A stretch of DNA of 64,000 bases from Atopomonas sediminilitoris (GCF_022601735.1 NZ_JAKUMM010000004.1:248001-312000), one strand, 5' to 3'; shown: positions 8,054-16,786, numbered from the stretch's first letter. Made by a program: numbers and translations. Notes: generated from the sequence alone by a model not told the origin.

Positions 8054-10470
8054 TGGCGCATACCGGCCTTTGCTTTCATTGCGACCTCCCCGTACCGGCA
8101 GGCAGCCCTTGGCAGCTTGAGGTACTTGGCCAGAGCCGCTCTTTTTGCTGCCCGGGCTGTCATGCCGTGTGCCAAAGCATCGTGGCGGCGGGCCTAGACA
8201 GCTATTACCAACACCGCAGCGAACCCTCCGCTAACCCGCAAGACTTGCCGCGCATCATCCAAGATGAACTCGCCCTGCTCGATCGCGCGGACGTACAGCA
8301 CGAGCTAGTTCGCGAAGACGGCACCAGCCGTGAATGCCTGCTGTTGGTTGAAGGGATCACCTGTGCCGCCTGCGGCTGGCTAATCGAACGCCATCTGCAA
8401 CAGGTCGCGGGGGTCGAGCAGGCCACGCTCAATTTAAGCAATCATCGCCTCAGCCTGCGCTGGCAAGACGACCAAATCAAACTCTCACAACTGCTCAGTG
8501 AAATTCGCCGTATCGGTTACGCCGCGCAGCCCTACCAGCCCGATCAAGCGGCGCAACAGCTGCACAACGAGAATCGCCGTGCGCTGCGCCAGCTGGGGCT
8601 CGCTGGGCTGCTTTGGATGCAGGTGATGATGGCCTCGATGGCTACTTGGCCCGAGTTCAATATCGATCTCTCTGCCGACATGCACTTAATTTTGCGCTGG
8701 GTCAGCCTCTTCATGACCACACCGATCGTGCTGTATTGCTGCGCGGACTTTTTTAAAGGCGCCTTACGGGATTTGCGCACGCGCCGCTTGACCATGGATG
8801 TTTCCGTCTCACTGGCCATTGGCGTTGCCTATCTCGCGGGCATTTGGACCTGCATCAGCGGTCAGGGTGAGCTGTACTTTGACGCCGTGGGCATGTTTGC
8901 CTTCTTCCTCTTAGCCGGCCGCTACCTTGAGCGCCGCGCCCGCGAACGCACCGCCAGTAAAACCGCCGAACTGGTCAACCTGCTGCCAGCCTCGTGCCTG
9001 CGGGTTAACGCCGACGGGCTCAGCGAGCGCGTGCTGCTGCGCGAATTACAGGTTAATGACCAGTTAGAAGTGCTACCTGGCGCCATCGTCCCTGCAGACG
9101 GGGTGGTTTGCCAAGGCAGCTCCAGCGTCGATGAATCGCTTCTGACAGGCGAATATCTGCCGGTGCTGCGCCAGTGTGGCGACACCGTGCATGCCGGCAC
9201 ATTGAATATCGAAGGCCCACTGCATATTCGGGTCAGCGCCTTAGGTGAAGCATCGCGCCTATCTACCATCGTGCGCTTGCTGGAGCGGGCACAAAGTGAA
9301 AAGCCACGTTTGGCAGAGCTCGCCGACCGCGTCGCGCAATATTTCCTGATCAGCGTGCTGCTGCTTTCGGCCGTAGTCGCTTATGTTTGGTGGCAAATCG
9401 AGCCCGAGCGGGCGCTGTGGATTGTGATCGCCGTGCTGGTCGCCACCTGCCCGTGCGCCCTGTCACTGGCTACCCCAACCGCGCTGACCACCGCGACCGG
9501 CACGCTGCATGGCTTAGGTTTATTGCTCACCCGCGGCCACGTACTGGAGAGCCTCGGCCAGATCACCACGGTTGTTCTGGATAAAACCGGCACGCTCACC
9601 GAGGGCCGCTTGAGCCTACGGCAGATCATCCCGCTGGCCGACCTCGACGCAGAAGCTTGCCGCGCCTTAGCTGCGGCGCTCGAAGCACACTCCGAACACC
9701 CGATTGCGCGTGCGCTGGGGCACAGCAACCTGCAAGCCAGCGACATGGAGAATCATCCGGGGCTTGGCTTGGCAGGGCATGTTGGCAGTCACACCTTACG
9801 CATTGGTCAGCCACATTTTGTGTGTGCCCTGAGCAAGCAAGCTGTTCCGCACATTAGCCAAGACAGCGGCCAATGGTTGCTTCTCGGCAATCAGCATGGC
9901 CCGCTGGCGTGGTTTGTTTTGGATGACCAACTGCGCGCCGATGCGCAGGACTTGATCGCGGCCCTGCGCCAACGTCACTGGCGTTGCGAGTTACTCTCCG
10001 GCGACAGCGGGCCTATGGTGGCCAAGCTCGGCAGCCATTTGCAGTTGGATGTTGCCCTTGGCGGACAAACACCCGCCGACAAACTGGCCCACGTGCAAGC
10101 ACTGCAACAGCAAGGGCAACGGGTGTTAATGCTGGGCGATGGGGTTAACGATGTACCCGTACTCGCCGCCGCCGACATCAGCATCGCCATGGGCTCGGCC
10201 ACGGATCTTGCCAAAACCAGTGCTGATGCGGTGCTGTTAAGTAATCGCCTCAGCAGCGTTATCGCCAGCTTGCACATCGCCGAACGCACCCGTCAGGTGA
10301 TTCGGCAAAATCTGGCGTGGGCCTGCCTGTACAATCTACTGGTCTTGCCCCTTGCGGCGACAGGCTGGATAACTCCGGGCTGGGCGGCGCTGGGCATGTC
10401 TGTCAGTTCTTTATTGGTCGTGCTCAATGCCTTGCGCTTAAGCCGAGCCCCCGCCGAGACATCCGTATGA
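8053..10470 (+). CDS. ccoI: Copper-transporting P1B-type ATPase CcoI (FixI)
   Basis: 805 residues; exports copper towards the periplasm for insertion into the cbb3 CuB centre. In order: an N-terminal Cys-rich metal-binding segment (CFHC and CCPGCHAVC), a heavy-metal-associated domain with CAAC in GITCAACGWLIE, membrane helices, the actuator motif TGE, the ion-binding CPC in CPCALSLATPTAL, the phosphorylation motif DKTGT, the HP motif in EHSEHPIARAL, and the hinge motif GDGVND. All catalytic motifs are intact. It overlaps ccoH by one base and ccoS by four, so the cluster is tightly coupled. Confidence 0.96.
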   Translation: MAHTGLCFHCDLPVPAGSPWQLEVLGQSRSFCCPGCHAVCQSIVAAGLDSYYQHRSEPSANPQDLPRIIQDELALLDRADVQHELVREDGTSRECLLLVEGITCAACGWLIERHLQQVAGVEQATLNLSNHRLSLRWQDDQIKLSQLLSEIRRIGYAAQPYQPDQAAQQLHNENRRALRQLGLAGLLWMQVMMASMATWPEFNIDLSADMHLILRWVSLFMTTPIVLYCCADFFKGALRDLRTRRLTMDVSVSLAIGVAYLAGIWTCISGQGELYFDAVGMFAFFLLAGRYLERRARERTASKTAELVNLLPASCLRVNADGLSERVLLRELQVNDQLEVLPGAIVPADGVVCQGSSSVDESLLTGEYLPVLRQCGDTVHAGTLNIEGPLHIRVSALGEASRLSTIVRLLERAQSEKPRLAELADRVAQYFLISVLLLSAVVAYVWWQIEPERALWIVIAVLVATCPCALSLATPTALTTATGTLHGLGLLLTRGHVLESLGQITTVVLDKTGTLTEGRLSLRQIIPLADLDAEACRALAAALEAHSEHPIARALGHSNLQASDMENHPGLGLAGHVGSHTLRIGQPHFVCALSKQAVPHISQDSGQWLLLGNQHGPLAWFVLDDQLRADAQDLIAALRQRHWRCELLSGDSGPMVAKLGSHLQLDVALGGQTPADKLAHVQALQQQGQRVLMLGDGVNDVPVLAAADISIAMGSATDLAKTSADAVLLSNRLSSVIASLHIAERTRQVIRQNLAWACLYNLLVLPLAATGWITPGWAALGMSVSSLLVVLNALRLSRAPAETSV

Positions 10471-10691
10471 ATGCGCTGTATTACCTCATCCCCATTGCAA
10501 TCATCTTGGTAATCGCCGCCACCTGGCTGTTTTTCTGGGCGGTGGATAGCGGCCAATACGATGACTTAGATGGCCCAGCACACAGCATCCTGTTTGATGA
10601 CGACGATCCCGCTCATCAAGCCGCACAGCCTGAGCACAGCAATAGTACCGGCAGCCAATCCGCTGAAAACAACAGCGATAAGTCAGCATGA
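10467..10691 (+). CDS. ccoS: cbb3 oxidase maturation protein CcoS
   Basis: 74 residues: one membrane helix (about residues 5-27) followed by FFWAVDSGQYDDLDGPAHSIL, the signature of CcoS/FixS, then a low-complexity acidic and Ser-rich tail. CcoS is required for insertion of cofactors into CcoN. The start at 10467 overlaps the ccoI stop (ATGA), and its own stop overlaps the next gene in the same way. The frame is open further upstream inside ccoI, but this start fits the family. Confidence 0.94.
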   Translation: MNALYYLIPIAIILVIAATWLFFWAVDSGQYDDLDGPAHSILFDDDDPAHQAAQPEHSNSTGSQSAENNSDKSA

Positions 10692-11365
10692 ACGAGCTGT
10701 TATTGCACCTCAGCGCCTTCGTGTTAGGCCTCTTAGGTGCGGGACATTGCTTGGGGATGTGCGGCGGTTTGATGGGCGCGCTCACCCTCGCGATTCCGGC
10801 TGAGGCGCAACAGCGCCGACTAGCCATCTTGCTCAGCTATAACCTAGGCCGCATTGCCAGCTATAGCTTGGCTGGTTTGCTACTGGGCTTACTCGGCTGG
10901 GCCGCCCATCAAGGTTTTGCCAACGTGCTGCGTGGTTTTGCCGCCGCCCTGCTGTTTGCCATGGGCTTGTACTTGGCAGGCTGGTGGCAAGGTTTGACGC
11001 GCGTCGAACGCTTAGGTCAAGGTCTATGGCGCTATCTGCAGCCGCTTACCCGCCGCTTTATGCCCGTACAGTCGCTGCCACAAGCGTTAACCCTTGGCGC
11101 ACTGTGGGGTTGGCTACCTTGCGGGCTGGTCTACAGCACCTTGCTGTGGAGTGCCAGCCAAGGTAGCGCCCTGACCAGCATGAGTCTCATGGCCGCTTTT
11201 GGTTTGGGCACCCTGCCCTTGTTGGTGCTGACGGGGCTGGCCGCGGAGAAAACCAAACGGCTTCTGCAGCGCCCGCTCACGCGCCAAGCAGCCGGCATCC
11301 TGGTGATGCTCTTTGCCGTATGGACGTTTCCCGGCCCACACCAGCAATTACTCATGGGGCACTAA
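10688..11365 (+). CDS. TauE/SafE-like (PF13386-type) membrane protein of the cbb3 assembly cluster
   Basis: 225 residues, about six membrane helices. The first helix contains GHCLGMCGG (residues 19-27) and a later helix contains LPCGLVYS, a Cys pattern typical of the UreH/DsbD-like transmembrane family often labelled sulfite exporter. It overlaps ccoS by four bases and precedes hemN, a position also seen in other pseudomonads. The function is not established; Cys residues inside helices of a gene tied to copper-oxidase assembly suggest a role in copper or thiol handling across the membrane (inference). Confidence 0.85.
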   Translation: MNELLLHLSAFVLGLLGAGHCLGMCGGLMGALTLAIPAEAQQRRLAILLSYNLGRIASYSLAGLLLGLLGWAAHQGFANVLRGFAAALLFAMGLYLAGWWQGLTRVERLGQGLWRYLQPLTRRFMPVQSLPQALTLGALWGWLPCGLVYSTLLWSASQGSALTSMSLMAAFGLGTLPLLVLTGLAAEKTKRLLQRPLTRQAAGILVMLFAVWTFPGPHQQLLMGH

Positions 11366-11390
11366 CGCGCGCGGCATTCCTGCTACCCCG

Positions 11391-11404
11391 TTGATATGTG
11401 TCAA
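11391..11404 (+). promoter_or_regulatory. FNR/Anr-type box upstream of hemN
   Basis: TTGATATGTGTCAA fits TTGAY-N4-RTCAA at all ten defined bases. Its centre is about 65 bases before the hemN ATG, compatible with activation from near -41 with a short leader. Anr activation of hemN under low oxygen is established in pseudomonads. Confidence 0.8.
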
Positions 11405-11462
11405 GTCGATAAAAACACCAGCTCGTACACTTGGCCCATACAAAACAGACACGGGCTAAACA

Positions 11463-12845
11463 ATGAGCACTCAACCTCTGTGGGACACCGACCTCATCCG
11501 TCGCTACGACGTTGCCGGCCCGCGCTACACCTCTTATCCCACGGCTGTGCAGTTCCACGACCAAATCAGCCCGATTGATTTGTACCAAGCGCTGCGCGAA
11601 AGCAAGCAAGCGCTGCGGCCGTTATCGCTGTACGTGCATGTGCCTTTCTGCGCCAACATTTGCTACTACTGCGCGTGCAATAAGGTCATCACCAAAGACC
11701 GTGGCCGCAGCCAACCCTATGTGGAGCGTCTCGCCCACGAAGCCAGTTTGCTAGCGCCACACTTAGACAATCGCCAAGTGGTCGAGCAACTGCACTTTGG
11801 CGGCGGCACCCCGACGTTTTTAAGCCACGGCGAGTTGAAGCAGTTGATGCAGAACCTGCGTCACTACTTCAACCTGCGCAGCGACGACAACGGCGACTAC
11901 AGCATCGAAATTGATCCGCGCGAAGCCGACTGGACCACCATGGGCCTGTTGCGTGATCTGGGCTTTAACCGCGTGAGTTTGGGGGTGCAAGACATCAACC
12001 CCGAAGTGCAGCGCGCCGTTAATCGCCTGCAAAGCCTAGAAGAAACCCGCGCAGTGCTGGATGCAGCGCGTGCCTTGGAGTATCGCTCGGTCAATATTGA
12101 CCTGATTTACGGCCTACCCAAGCAAACCGAAGACAGCTTCCGTGACACGGTTAAGGCCATCATCGACATGCAGCCCAATCGCTTGTCGGTGTTTAACTAC
12201 GCCCACTTGCCAGAGCGCTTCAAGCCGCAGCGCCGTATCAACGCGGCCGAGCTGCCAACGCCCGGCGAAAAGCTCGGCATGCTGCACTCCACCATCGAGC
12301 TGCTGACCGACGCCGGTTATCAATACATCGGCATGGACCACTTCGCCCTGCCCGATGACGAGCTGTCGATGGCGCAAGACAACGGCACGCTGCACCGCAA
12401 TTTCCAAGGCTACACCACGCACGGCCACTGCGATTTAGTCAGCCTTGGCGTATCTGCCATCAGTCAGATTGGCGGTTTGTATTGCCAAAACAGCGCCGAT
12501 CTCAATGTTTATCAAGAGCAAATCGACAACGGGCAATTGGCCTTGGTGCGCGGCTTGAAAATGAACGATGACGATCACCTGCGGCGCTGGGTGATTCAGC
12601 AAGTAGCCTGCCACTTTAAGCTCGATTTTGCCGCGTTCAAACAGCGGTTCAATGTCGCCTTTCATGACTACTTCGCCGCTGAAATGCCACGTTTGCAGCA
12701 ACAAGCCGCCGACGGCCTGATCAGTCTTGACGGGCAAGGTCTGGCCGTCAGCCCTGCAGGACGACTATTAGTGCGCAGCGTCTGCATGGTGTTTGACCGC
12801 TACCTGCCAGAGGTGAATACCCAGCGCTTTTCCCGCGTTATATAA
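11463..12845 (+). CDS. hemN: Oxygen-independent coproporphyrinogen III oxidase HemN
   Basis: 460-residue radical SAM enzyme that decarboxylates coproporphyrinogen III to protoporphyrinogen IX without oxygen, supplying haem in anaerobic or micro-aerobic growth. The radical SAM cluster motif is C63-x3-C67-x2-C70 in PFCANICYYCAC, one residue later than in E. coli HemN. YTSYPTAVQF near residue 22 and HFGGGTPTFL also match the true HemN family rather than HemW. It lies between the cbb3 assembly genes and anr and has its own Anr-type box, fitting demand for haem by the oxidase. Confidence 0.96.
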   Translation: MSTQPLWDTDLIRRYDVAGPRYTSYPTAVQFHDQISPIDLYQALRESKQALRPLSLYVHVPFCANICYYCACNKVITKDRGRSQPYVERLAHEASLLAPHLDNRQVVEQLHFGGGTPTFLSHGELKQLMQNLRHYFNLRSDDNGDYSIEIDPREADWTTMGLLRDLGFNRVSLGVQDINPEVQRAVNRLQSLEETRAVLDAARALEYRSVNIDLIYGLPKQTEDSFRDTVKAIIDMQPNRLSVFNYAHLPERFKPQRRINAAELPTPGEKLGMLHSTIELLTDAGYQYIGMDHFALPDDELSMAQDNGTLHRNFQGYTTHGHCDLVSLGVSAISQIGGLYCQNSADLNVYQEQIDNGQLALVRGLKMNDDDHLRRWVIQQVACHFKLDFAAFKQRFNVAFHDYFAAEMPRLQQQAADGLISLDGQGLAVSPAGRLLVRSVCMVFDRYLPEVNTQRFSRVI

Positions 12846-12892
12846 GTTTTTTGCTGAAAGTTGTTCTAGAGGCATAAGCAGGCTTGCGGTAC

Positions 12893-12914
12893 CCTAACGA
12901 AAATTTCGATTAGG
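12893..12914. promoter_or_regulatory. Dyad sequence upstream of anr
   Basis: CCTAACGAAAATTTCGATTAGG forms an imperfect dyad (CCTAA...TTAGG with an inner GAAA...TTTC) ending ten bases before the anr start. It could be an operator for control of anr or a leader hairpin; no specific regulator is recognised. Confidence 0.35.
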
Positions 12915-12923
12915 AACGTCGTC

Positions 12924-13670
12924 ATGCCTGCTAGCTCTCACTCTTGCAGCCATAAAACCGGTTCTGGCTTTCAGACTCACTGCAATGACTGCAGCCTCGC
13001 CAGTCTGTGCCTACCCATTTCCTTAAACGTTAACGATATTGATCAATTAGACAGCATCGTCAAACGTGGTCGTCCGCTGAAAAAAGGTGATCACTTATAT
13101 CGCCAAGGTGACACCTTTACCTCGGTGTACGCCATTCGTAGCGGTGCGATCAAAACCTACGTGGTCAGCGATGCCGGTGAAGAGCAAATCACCGGCTTCC
13201 ACCTGCCTAGCGAAGTGGTCGGCTTGGCAGGCTTGGCCGGCGATAGCCATGGCGTTTCCGCTGTTGCGCTCGAGACCACCAACGTGTGCGAGATACCTTA
13301 CGAGCGTCTTGACGACTTGGCCATGGAACTGCCCCAGCTACGCCGCCAACTGATGAACCTCATGAGCCGCGAGATTCGCGAAGACCAACAAATGATGCTG
13401 TTGCTGTCGAAGAAAAACGCCGACGAACGCATTGCTACTTTCTTGGTGAATATCTCCGGCCGTTACCGCTTGCGTGGCTTTTCCGCCCATCACTTCCGCC
13501 TACCGATGTCGCGCAGCGAACTCGGCAATTATCTAGGCTTAGCGGTAGAGACCGTGTCGCGCGTGTTTACCCGCTTCCAACAGCAAGGTCTGATTGAGGC
13601 GGAAGGTAAAGACGTACACCTGACCAACCCCACCGAGCTGTATGCCATGGCGGGCGGACGCTGCGAGTAA
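12924..13670 (+). CDS. anr: Oxygen-sensing CRP/FNR-family regulator Anr
   Basis: 248 residues. It activates or represses genes on oxygen loss through a [4Fe-4S] cluster. All four expected ligands are present at the same numbers as in E. coli FNR: C20, C23, C29 and C122. The cyclic-nucleotide-binding-like barrel covers about residues 35-150, followed by a dimerisation helix and the C-terminal helix-turn-helix with [18 protein letters not shown], in which the E-x-x-S-R contacts for TTGAT half-sites are kept. It sits directly after its probable target hemN and four bases before apt. Confidence 0.97.
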   Translation: MPASSHSCSHKTGSGFQTHCNDCSLASLCLPISLNVNDIDQLDSIVKRGRPLKKGDHLYRQGDTFTSVYAIRSGAIKTYVVSDAGEEQITGFHLPSEVVGLAGLAGDSHGVSAVALETTNVCEIPYERLDDLAMELPQLRRQLMNLMSREIREDQQMMLLLSKKNADERIATFLVNISGRYRLRGFSAHHFRLPMSRSELGNYLGLAVETVSRVFTRFQQQGLIEAEGKDVHLTNPTELYAMAGGRCE

Positions 13671-13674
13671 GCCG

Positions 13675-14223
13675 ATGATTTTTGATGAATGCCTGATCAA
13701 GTCGCAAATTCGTGCCGTGCCGGACTTCCCCAAGCCCGGCGTGATTTTTCGCGACATTGCACCGCTGTTTCATTCGCCCAAAGCCACGCGCATGGTGGCG
13801 GACACCTTTATCCAGCGTTACATCGACGCGCCGTTCAGCCATATTGGTGCCATGGATGCACGTGGCTTTATCATCGGCTCGATCATCGCCTATGAGCTAA
13901 ATAAGCCCTTGGTGTTGTTCCGCAAAAAAGGCAAGTTGCCGGGTGATGTGATCAGCGAAGGCTATGCCACCGAATACGGCGAAGCCTTTATGGAAATTCA
14001 CAGCGATAGCCTGTGTGACGGCGACTCGGTGCTGATTTTTGATGACTTGATCGCCACTGGCGGCACGCTGTTAGCCGCAGCGCAACTGGTACGCCGTTTG
14101 GGTGCCAGCCTGTATGAAGCCGCCGCCATCATTGATCTGCCTGAACTTGGCGGCTCGCAAAAGCTGCAAGATGCTGGCATTACCACCTATTGCCTGACGG
14201 CCTTCGCCCTCGACGAGCAATAA
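13675..14223 (+). CDS. apt: Adenine phosphoribosyltransferase
   Basis: 182 residues; salvages adenine to AMP using PRPP in the cytoplasm. The type I phosphoribosyltransferase PRPP loop is seen in [14 protein letters not shown], and [13 protein letters not shown] near the N-terminus is characteristic of Apt. The ATG at 13675 is four bases after the anr stop; an upstream in-frame ATG lies within anr and would overlap it. The anr-apt pairing is known in pseudomonads and seems to be cotranscription without a shared function. Confidence 0.95.
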   Translation: MIFDECLIKSQIRAVPDFPKPGVIFRDIAPLFHSPKATRMVADTFIQRYIDAPFSHIGAMDARGFIIGSIIAYELNKPLVLFRKKGKLPGDVISEGYATEYGEAFMEIHSDSLCDGDSVLIFDDLIATGGTLLAAAQLVRRLGASLYEAAAIIDLPELGGSQKLQDAGITTYCLTAFALDEQ

Positions 14224-14266
14224 GCCAAGCCGCGGGCCAGTCTAAGCGCCCAGCACTGGAGTGTTT

Positions 14267-15382
14267 ATGCGCCGCGCCTTAGTGGTTCTACTTAGCCTGA
14301 TTGGCGCTGCCGCGCTTGGCCTGTTTCTGCGCTATGGCGGCGGCGAATCCTACCCTGATCTTAGCGGCCCGCCGCTGATCCCCGAAGACCAGTTAGACAT
14401 CGCCGCCAGCTCCGATGAGCCGATTGGCAATGTCGCCGTTAGTGCTGACGAGCGTCTGTTTTTCACTATTCACCCCGAGTCGCGCCCTGAACATAACCGT
14501 TTGGTGGAGTGGCGCAATGGCCAAGCGGTTGCCTTCCCCAATGCCGAGATTCAGAGCCAGCTAGGTGACATCCTTGGCATCGTGATTGATCGACAAAACC
14601 AGCTTTGGGCGGTCGATCATGGCCTGCACGGGGTTAAAGGCGCACACCTGCTGCGCTTTGACCTCAACAATAACCAGTTGGTCGAGCGCTTTGCCTTGCC
14701 CCGCGATGTGGCGGGGATTGGTTCGTTCGTGCAAGACCTGCAAGTCAGCAGCGACGGCCGCTGGGTTTATCTGGCTGATGTCGGTTTTTTTGCTAAGCGC
14801 GCCGGGATCATCGTTTTTGACACGCAAAAACGCCAAGCCCGCCGCCTGCTCGACCAGCATGACTCGGTCAGCGCTGAGAACTGGCTGATACAAACCCCCA
14901 GCAAAGCCATGACTTTTTTGGGCGGTTTAGTCAGCCTCAAAGCCGGCATCGATGGTTTAGTGCTGTCCAATGACGACGCGTTTCTCTATTACGCGGCCAT
15001 GAACCACACCAGCTTATTTCGTGTACCCACGAGCGCCCTGCAAAGCGGCAACGATGATTTGGTGATCGCCAGCATTGAGCGCATCGGCAATAAACCGTTA
15101 GCCGACGGTTTATCCATCGACAATGCACACGGCGTCTATATCACTGACGTCGAACACGGTGCCGTACTGCGCATGAAGCCCGATGGCAGCCTAAGTACCT
15201 TGGTTAAAAGTGCACAAATTCGCTGGGCCGACGCGCTGAGTTTTGGCCCCAACGGCTGGCTGTATCTGGCCGACAGCGCAATTCCCGAACAAATGCTGCG
15301 CAGCAAAGCCAATATGCGCGAACATGCGCCGTACCATATCTTCCGCTTTAAGGCCCCGGTGGCCGGTGTGCCCGGCCATTAG
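14267..15382 (+). CDS. Yellow/major royal jelly (MRJP)-like beta-propeller protein, exported
   Basis: 371 residues. An N-terminal hydrophobic stretch (RALVVLLSLIGAAALGLFL) is a signal or anchor, so the protein is likely periplasmic. The body has repeated blades of a six-bladed propeller with motifs such as QNQLWAVDHGLHG, DGRWVYLADVG and GLSIDNAHGVYITDVEHGAVLR, resembling the MRJP/Yellow and SMP-30-like family. Bacterial members have no settled function; some relatives are lactonases. I chose ATG at 14267, which has GGAG five bases upstream, over the GTG at 14261. It follows apt by 43 bases and could be cotranscribed. Confidence 0.75.
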   Translation: MRRALVVLLSLIGAAALGLFLRYGGGESYPDLSGPPLIPEDQLDIAASSDEPIGNVAVSADERLFFTIHPESRPEHNRLVEWRNGQAVAFPNAEIQSQLGDILGIVIDRQNQLWAVDHGLHGVKGAHLLRFDLNNNQLVERFALPRDVAGIGSFVQDLQVSSDGRWVYLADVGFFAKRAGIIVFDTQKRQARRLLDQHDSVSAENWLIQTPSKAMTFLGGLVSLKAGIDGLVLSNDDAFLYYAAMNHTSLFRVPTSALQSGNDDLVIASIERIGNKPLADGLSIDNAHGVYITDVEHGAVLRMKPDGSLSTLVKSAQIRWADALSFGPNGWLYLADSAIPEQMLRSKANMREHAPYHIFRFKAPVAGVPGH

Positions 15383-15433
15383 CCTTGCGCACAGCTATAT
15401 TGAGTCGCGCACAGCGCGCACAAGGAGTTCTCT

Positions 15434-15898
15434 ATGCAAGGCAACAGTGAAGTCATCGCCTATTTCGTCCAACTGCTCAAGGGCGAGCTAGCCGCCCGCG
15501 ACCAGTATTTCATTCACTCGCGTCTGTACGAGGATTGGGGGCTGAACAAGCTCTACGAGCGTATCAATCACGAGATGGAAGAAGAAACCGAGCACGCCGA
15601 TGCCCTGCTCAAGCGCATTCTCTTCTTGGAAGGCACACCGGACATGGCCCCCAATACCGTGCACGTGGGCAAAACAGTGCCGGAAATGCTCAAGTTAGAC
15701 CTCGAACTAGAGTACGAAGTACGCGCGGCGCTGGCCAAGGGCATTGCCTTGTGTGAGCAGCACAAGGACTACCAAAGCCGCGACATTTTGCGCGCGCAAC
15801 TGAAAGACACCGAAGAAGATCACGCCTACTGGCTGGAAGTGCAGCTACAACTGATCGACACCCTTGGCCTTGAGCGCTACTTACAAAGCCAAATGTAA
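15434..15898 (+). CDS. ftnA: Bacterial ferritin (FtnA, formerly BfrA type)
   Basis: 154-residue four-helix iron-storage protein that oxidises Fe(II) and stores it as a mineral in a 24-mer cage. Ferroxidase residues are visible at E18, E51, H54 and in the later DTEEDHAYW. Position 52, which carries the haem-ligating methionine in true bacterioferritins, is threonine here ([11 protein letters not shown]), so intersubunit haem binding is not expected at the usual site. The sequence closely resembles P. aeruginosa FtnA, first called BfrA. AAGGAG lies upstream of the ATG and a hairpin follows the stop. Confidence 0.9.
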   Translation: MQGNSEVIAYFVQLLKGELAARDQYFIHSRLYEDWGLNKLYERINHEMEEETEHADALLKRILFLEGTPDMAPNTVHVGKTVPEMLKLDLELEYEVRAALAKGIALCEQHKDYQSRDILRAQLKDTEEDHAYWLEVQLQLIDTLGLERYLQSQM

Positions 15899-15905
15899 CC
15901 AAGCT

Positions 15906-15926
15906 CAGGCCGTTTTAAACGGCCTG
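15906..15926. terminator. Hairpin terminator between ftnA and the convergent membrane gene
   Basis: CAGGCCGTTT and AAACGGCCTG form a near-perfect palindrome eight bases after the ftnA stop. It overlaps the stop codon of the minus-strand gene at 15915. The following sequence is GAATGGTTTT, so termination of ftnA is plausible but the T tract is short and displaced. Confidence 0.6.
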
Positions 15927-16259
15927 AATGGTTTTCAACTGCCGCGCCGCCAATAACGAAGTCACAATCAACACCCCCGCCAACAAGGCAGGCCATTGCA
16001 GCGCCGGACTGATATGAAAGCTGCCACCGATGGTCGCGGCCACTAAAAACAGCGACAAGCCCAAGCCCATCAGCGCCGCCTGCAGCCATGCCATAACACG
16101 CAGCAACGTCCGCAGTGCAGTGCGCCGCGTGAGCAAGGCAAACGCGAGCGCCAGAAAGACAAAAACCGCCGCCACCGCCTGCCCATCCTGTGGGTCAACC
16201 TGCAGGGCAAGCACGGCAAACAACGCACACAAGACCGCGTGCAACATCACAAACGCCAT
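15915..16259 (-). CDS. Small four-helix membrane protein, unknown
   Basis: 114 residues, almost entirely hydrophobic, with about four membrane helices (residues ~3-20, 27-45, 54-75 and 85-105). The first helix ends in QVDPQDGQ, and RRTALRTLL forms a positive cytoplasmic loop. It resembles short TMEM220-like membrane proteins, but I cannot name a function. It lies four bases after the stop of the HxlR regulator gene on the same strand, so the two are probably cotranscribed. Confidence 0.7.
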   Translation of the reverse strand: MAFVMLHAVLCALFAVLALQVDPQDGQAVAAVFVFLALAFALLTRRTALRTLLRVMAWLQAALMGLGLSLFLVAATIGGSFHISPALQWPALLAGVLIVTSLLAARQLKTIQAV

Positions 16260-16262
16260 ATT

Positions 16263-16661
16263 TCAGCCCTCAGTCGGCTGCGATTGCTGCCAATGTTCAC
16301 GGCCCCAGTTGCACATGGCATTCAGTACCGGCTTAAGCGTGCGGCCATGCTCGGTGGCGACGTACTCCACGCGCGGTGGCACCTCAGCAAACACCGTACG
16401 ACTGACGATACCGTCGCGCTCCAGCTCGCGAAGTTGCTGGGTCAGCATCTTCTCGGTAATCCCCGGCACTTGGCGGCGCAACTCAGAAAAACGCAGTGGC
16501 TGATCCATCAGGTGATACACCAGCAAGCTTTTCCACTTGCCGCCAACCACTTCCAAGGTGACTTCGACTGGGGAGCTATAGGTTTTATCCGCGCCGACCA
16601 GCTGCTTATCCGTGTTTACCGTATTGCCTGATTCAGCCGACAGCGACTCTTTGGCAGACAT
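16263..16661 (-). CDS. HxlR-family transcriptional regulator
   Basis: 132 residues with the winged helix typical of HxlR regulators: LEVVGGKWKSLLVYHLMDQPLRFSELRRQVPGITEKMLTQQLRELERDGIVSR, then the wing PRVEYVATEHGRTLKPVL. A single Cys occurs in NAMCNWGREH near the C-terminus. Such proteins often respond to reactive electrophiles or aldehydes. The natural start is ATG 16661, with GGAG upstream; the frame is open for 36 more codons. It is divergent from an Old Yellow Enzyme gene, its most likely target. Confidence 0.9.
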   Translation of the reverse strand: MSAKESLSAESGNTVNTDKQLVGADKTYSSPVEVTLEVVGGKWKSLLVYHLMDQPLRFSELRRQVPGITEKMLTQQLRELERDGIVSRTVFAEVPPRVEYVATEHGRTLKPVLNAMCNWGREHWQQSQPTEG

Positions 16662-16690
16662 TGACGTCACTCCATAGCTATCAAAAAAGT

Positions 16691-16724
16691 AAGTACATGA
16701 CAAAATTGTACGTACTTGTATAAA
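16691..16724 (+). promoter_or_regulatory. Promoter with overlapping dyad for the OYE gene, probable HxlR operator
   Basis: AAGTAC (16691-16696) and GTACTT (16712-16717) form a dyad spaced by 15 bases. A possible -35 ATGACA (16697-16702) and -10 TATAAA (16719-16724), 16 bases apart, direct transcription to the OYE gene, so a protein bound to the dyad would block the polymerase. It lies between the two divergent starts. Assignment to HxlR is inferred from position and symmetry. Confidence 0.55.
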
Positions 16725-16786
16725 AGCAGGCAATGCTAATAATGACCGCATCGCAACGCTTTGTTGCACTCAACGTCGAGATTGAA

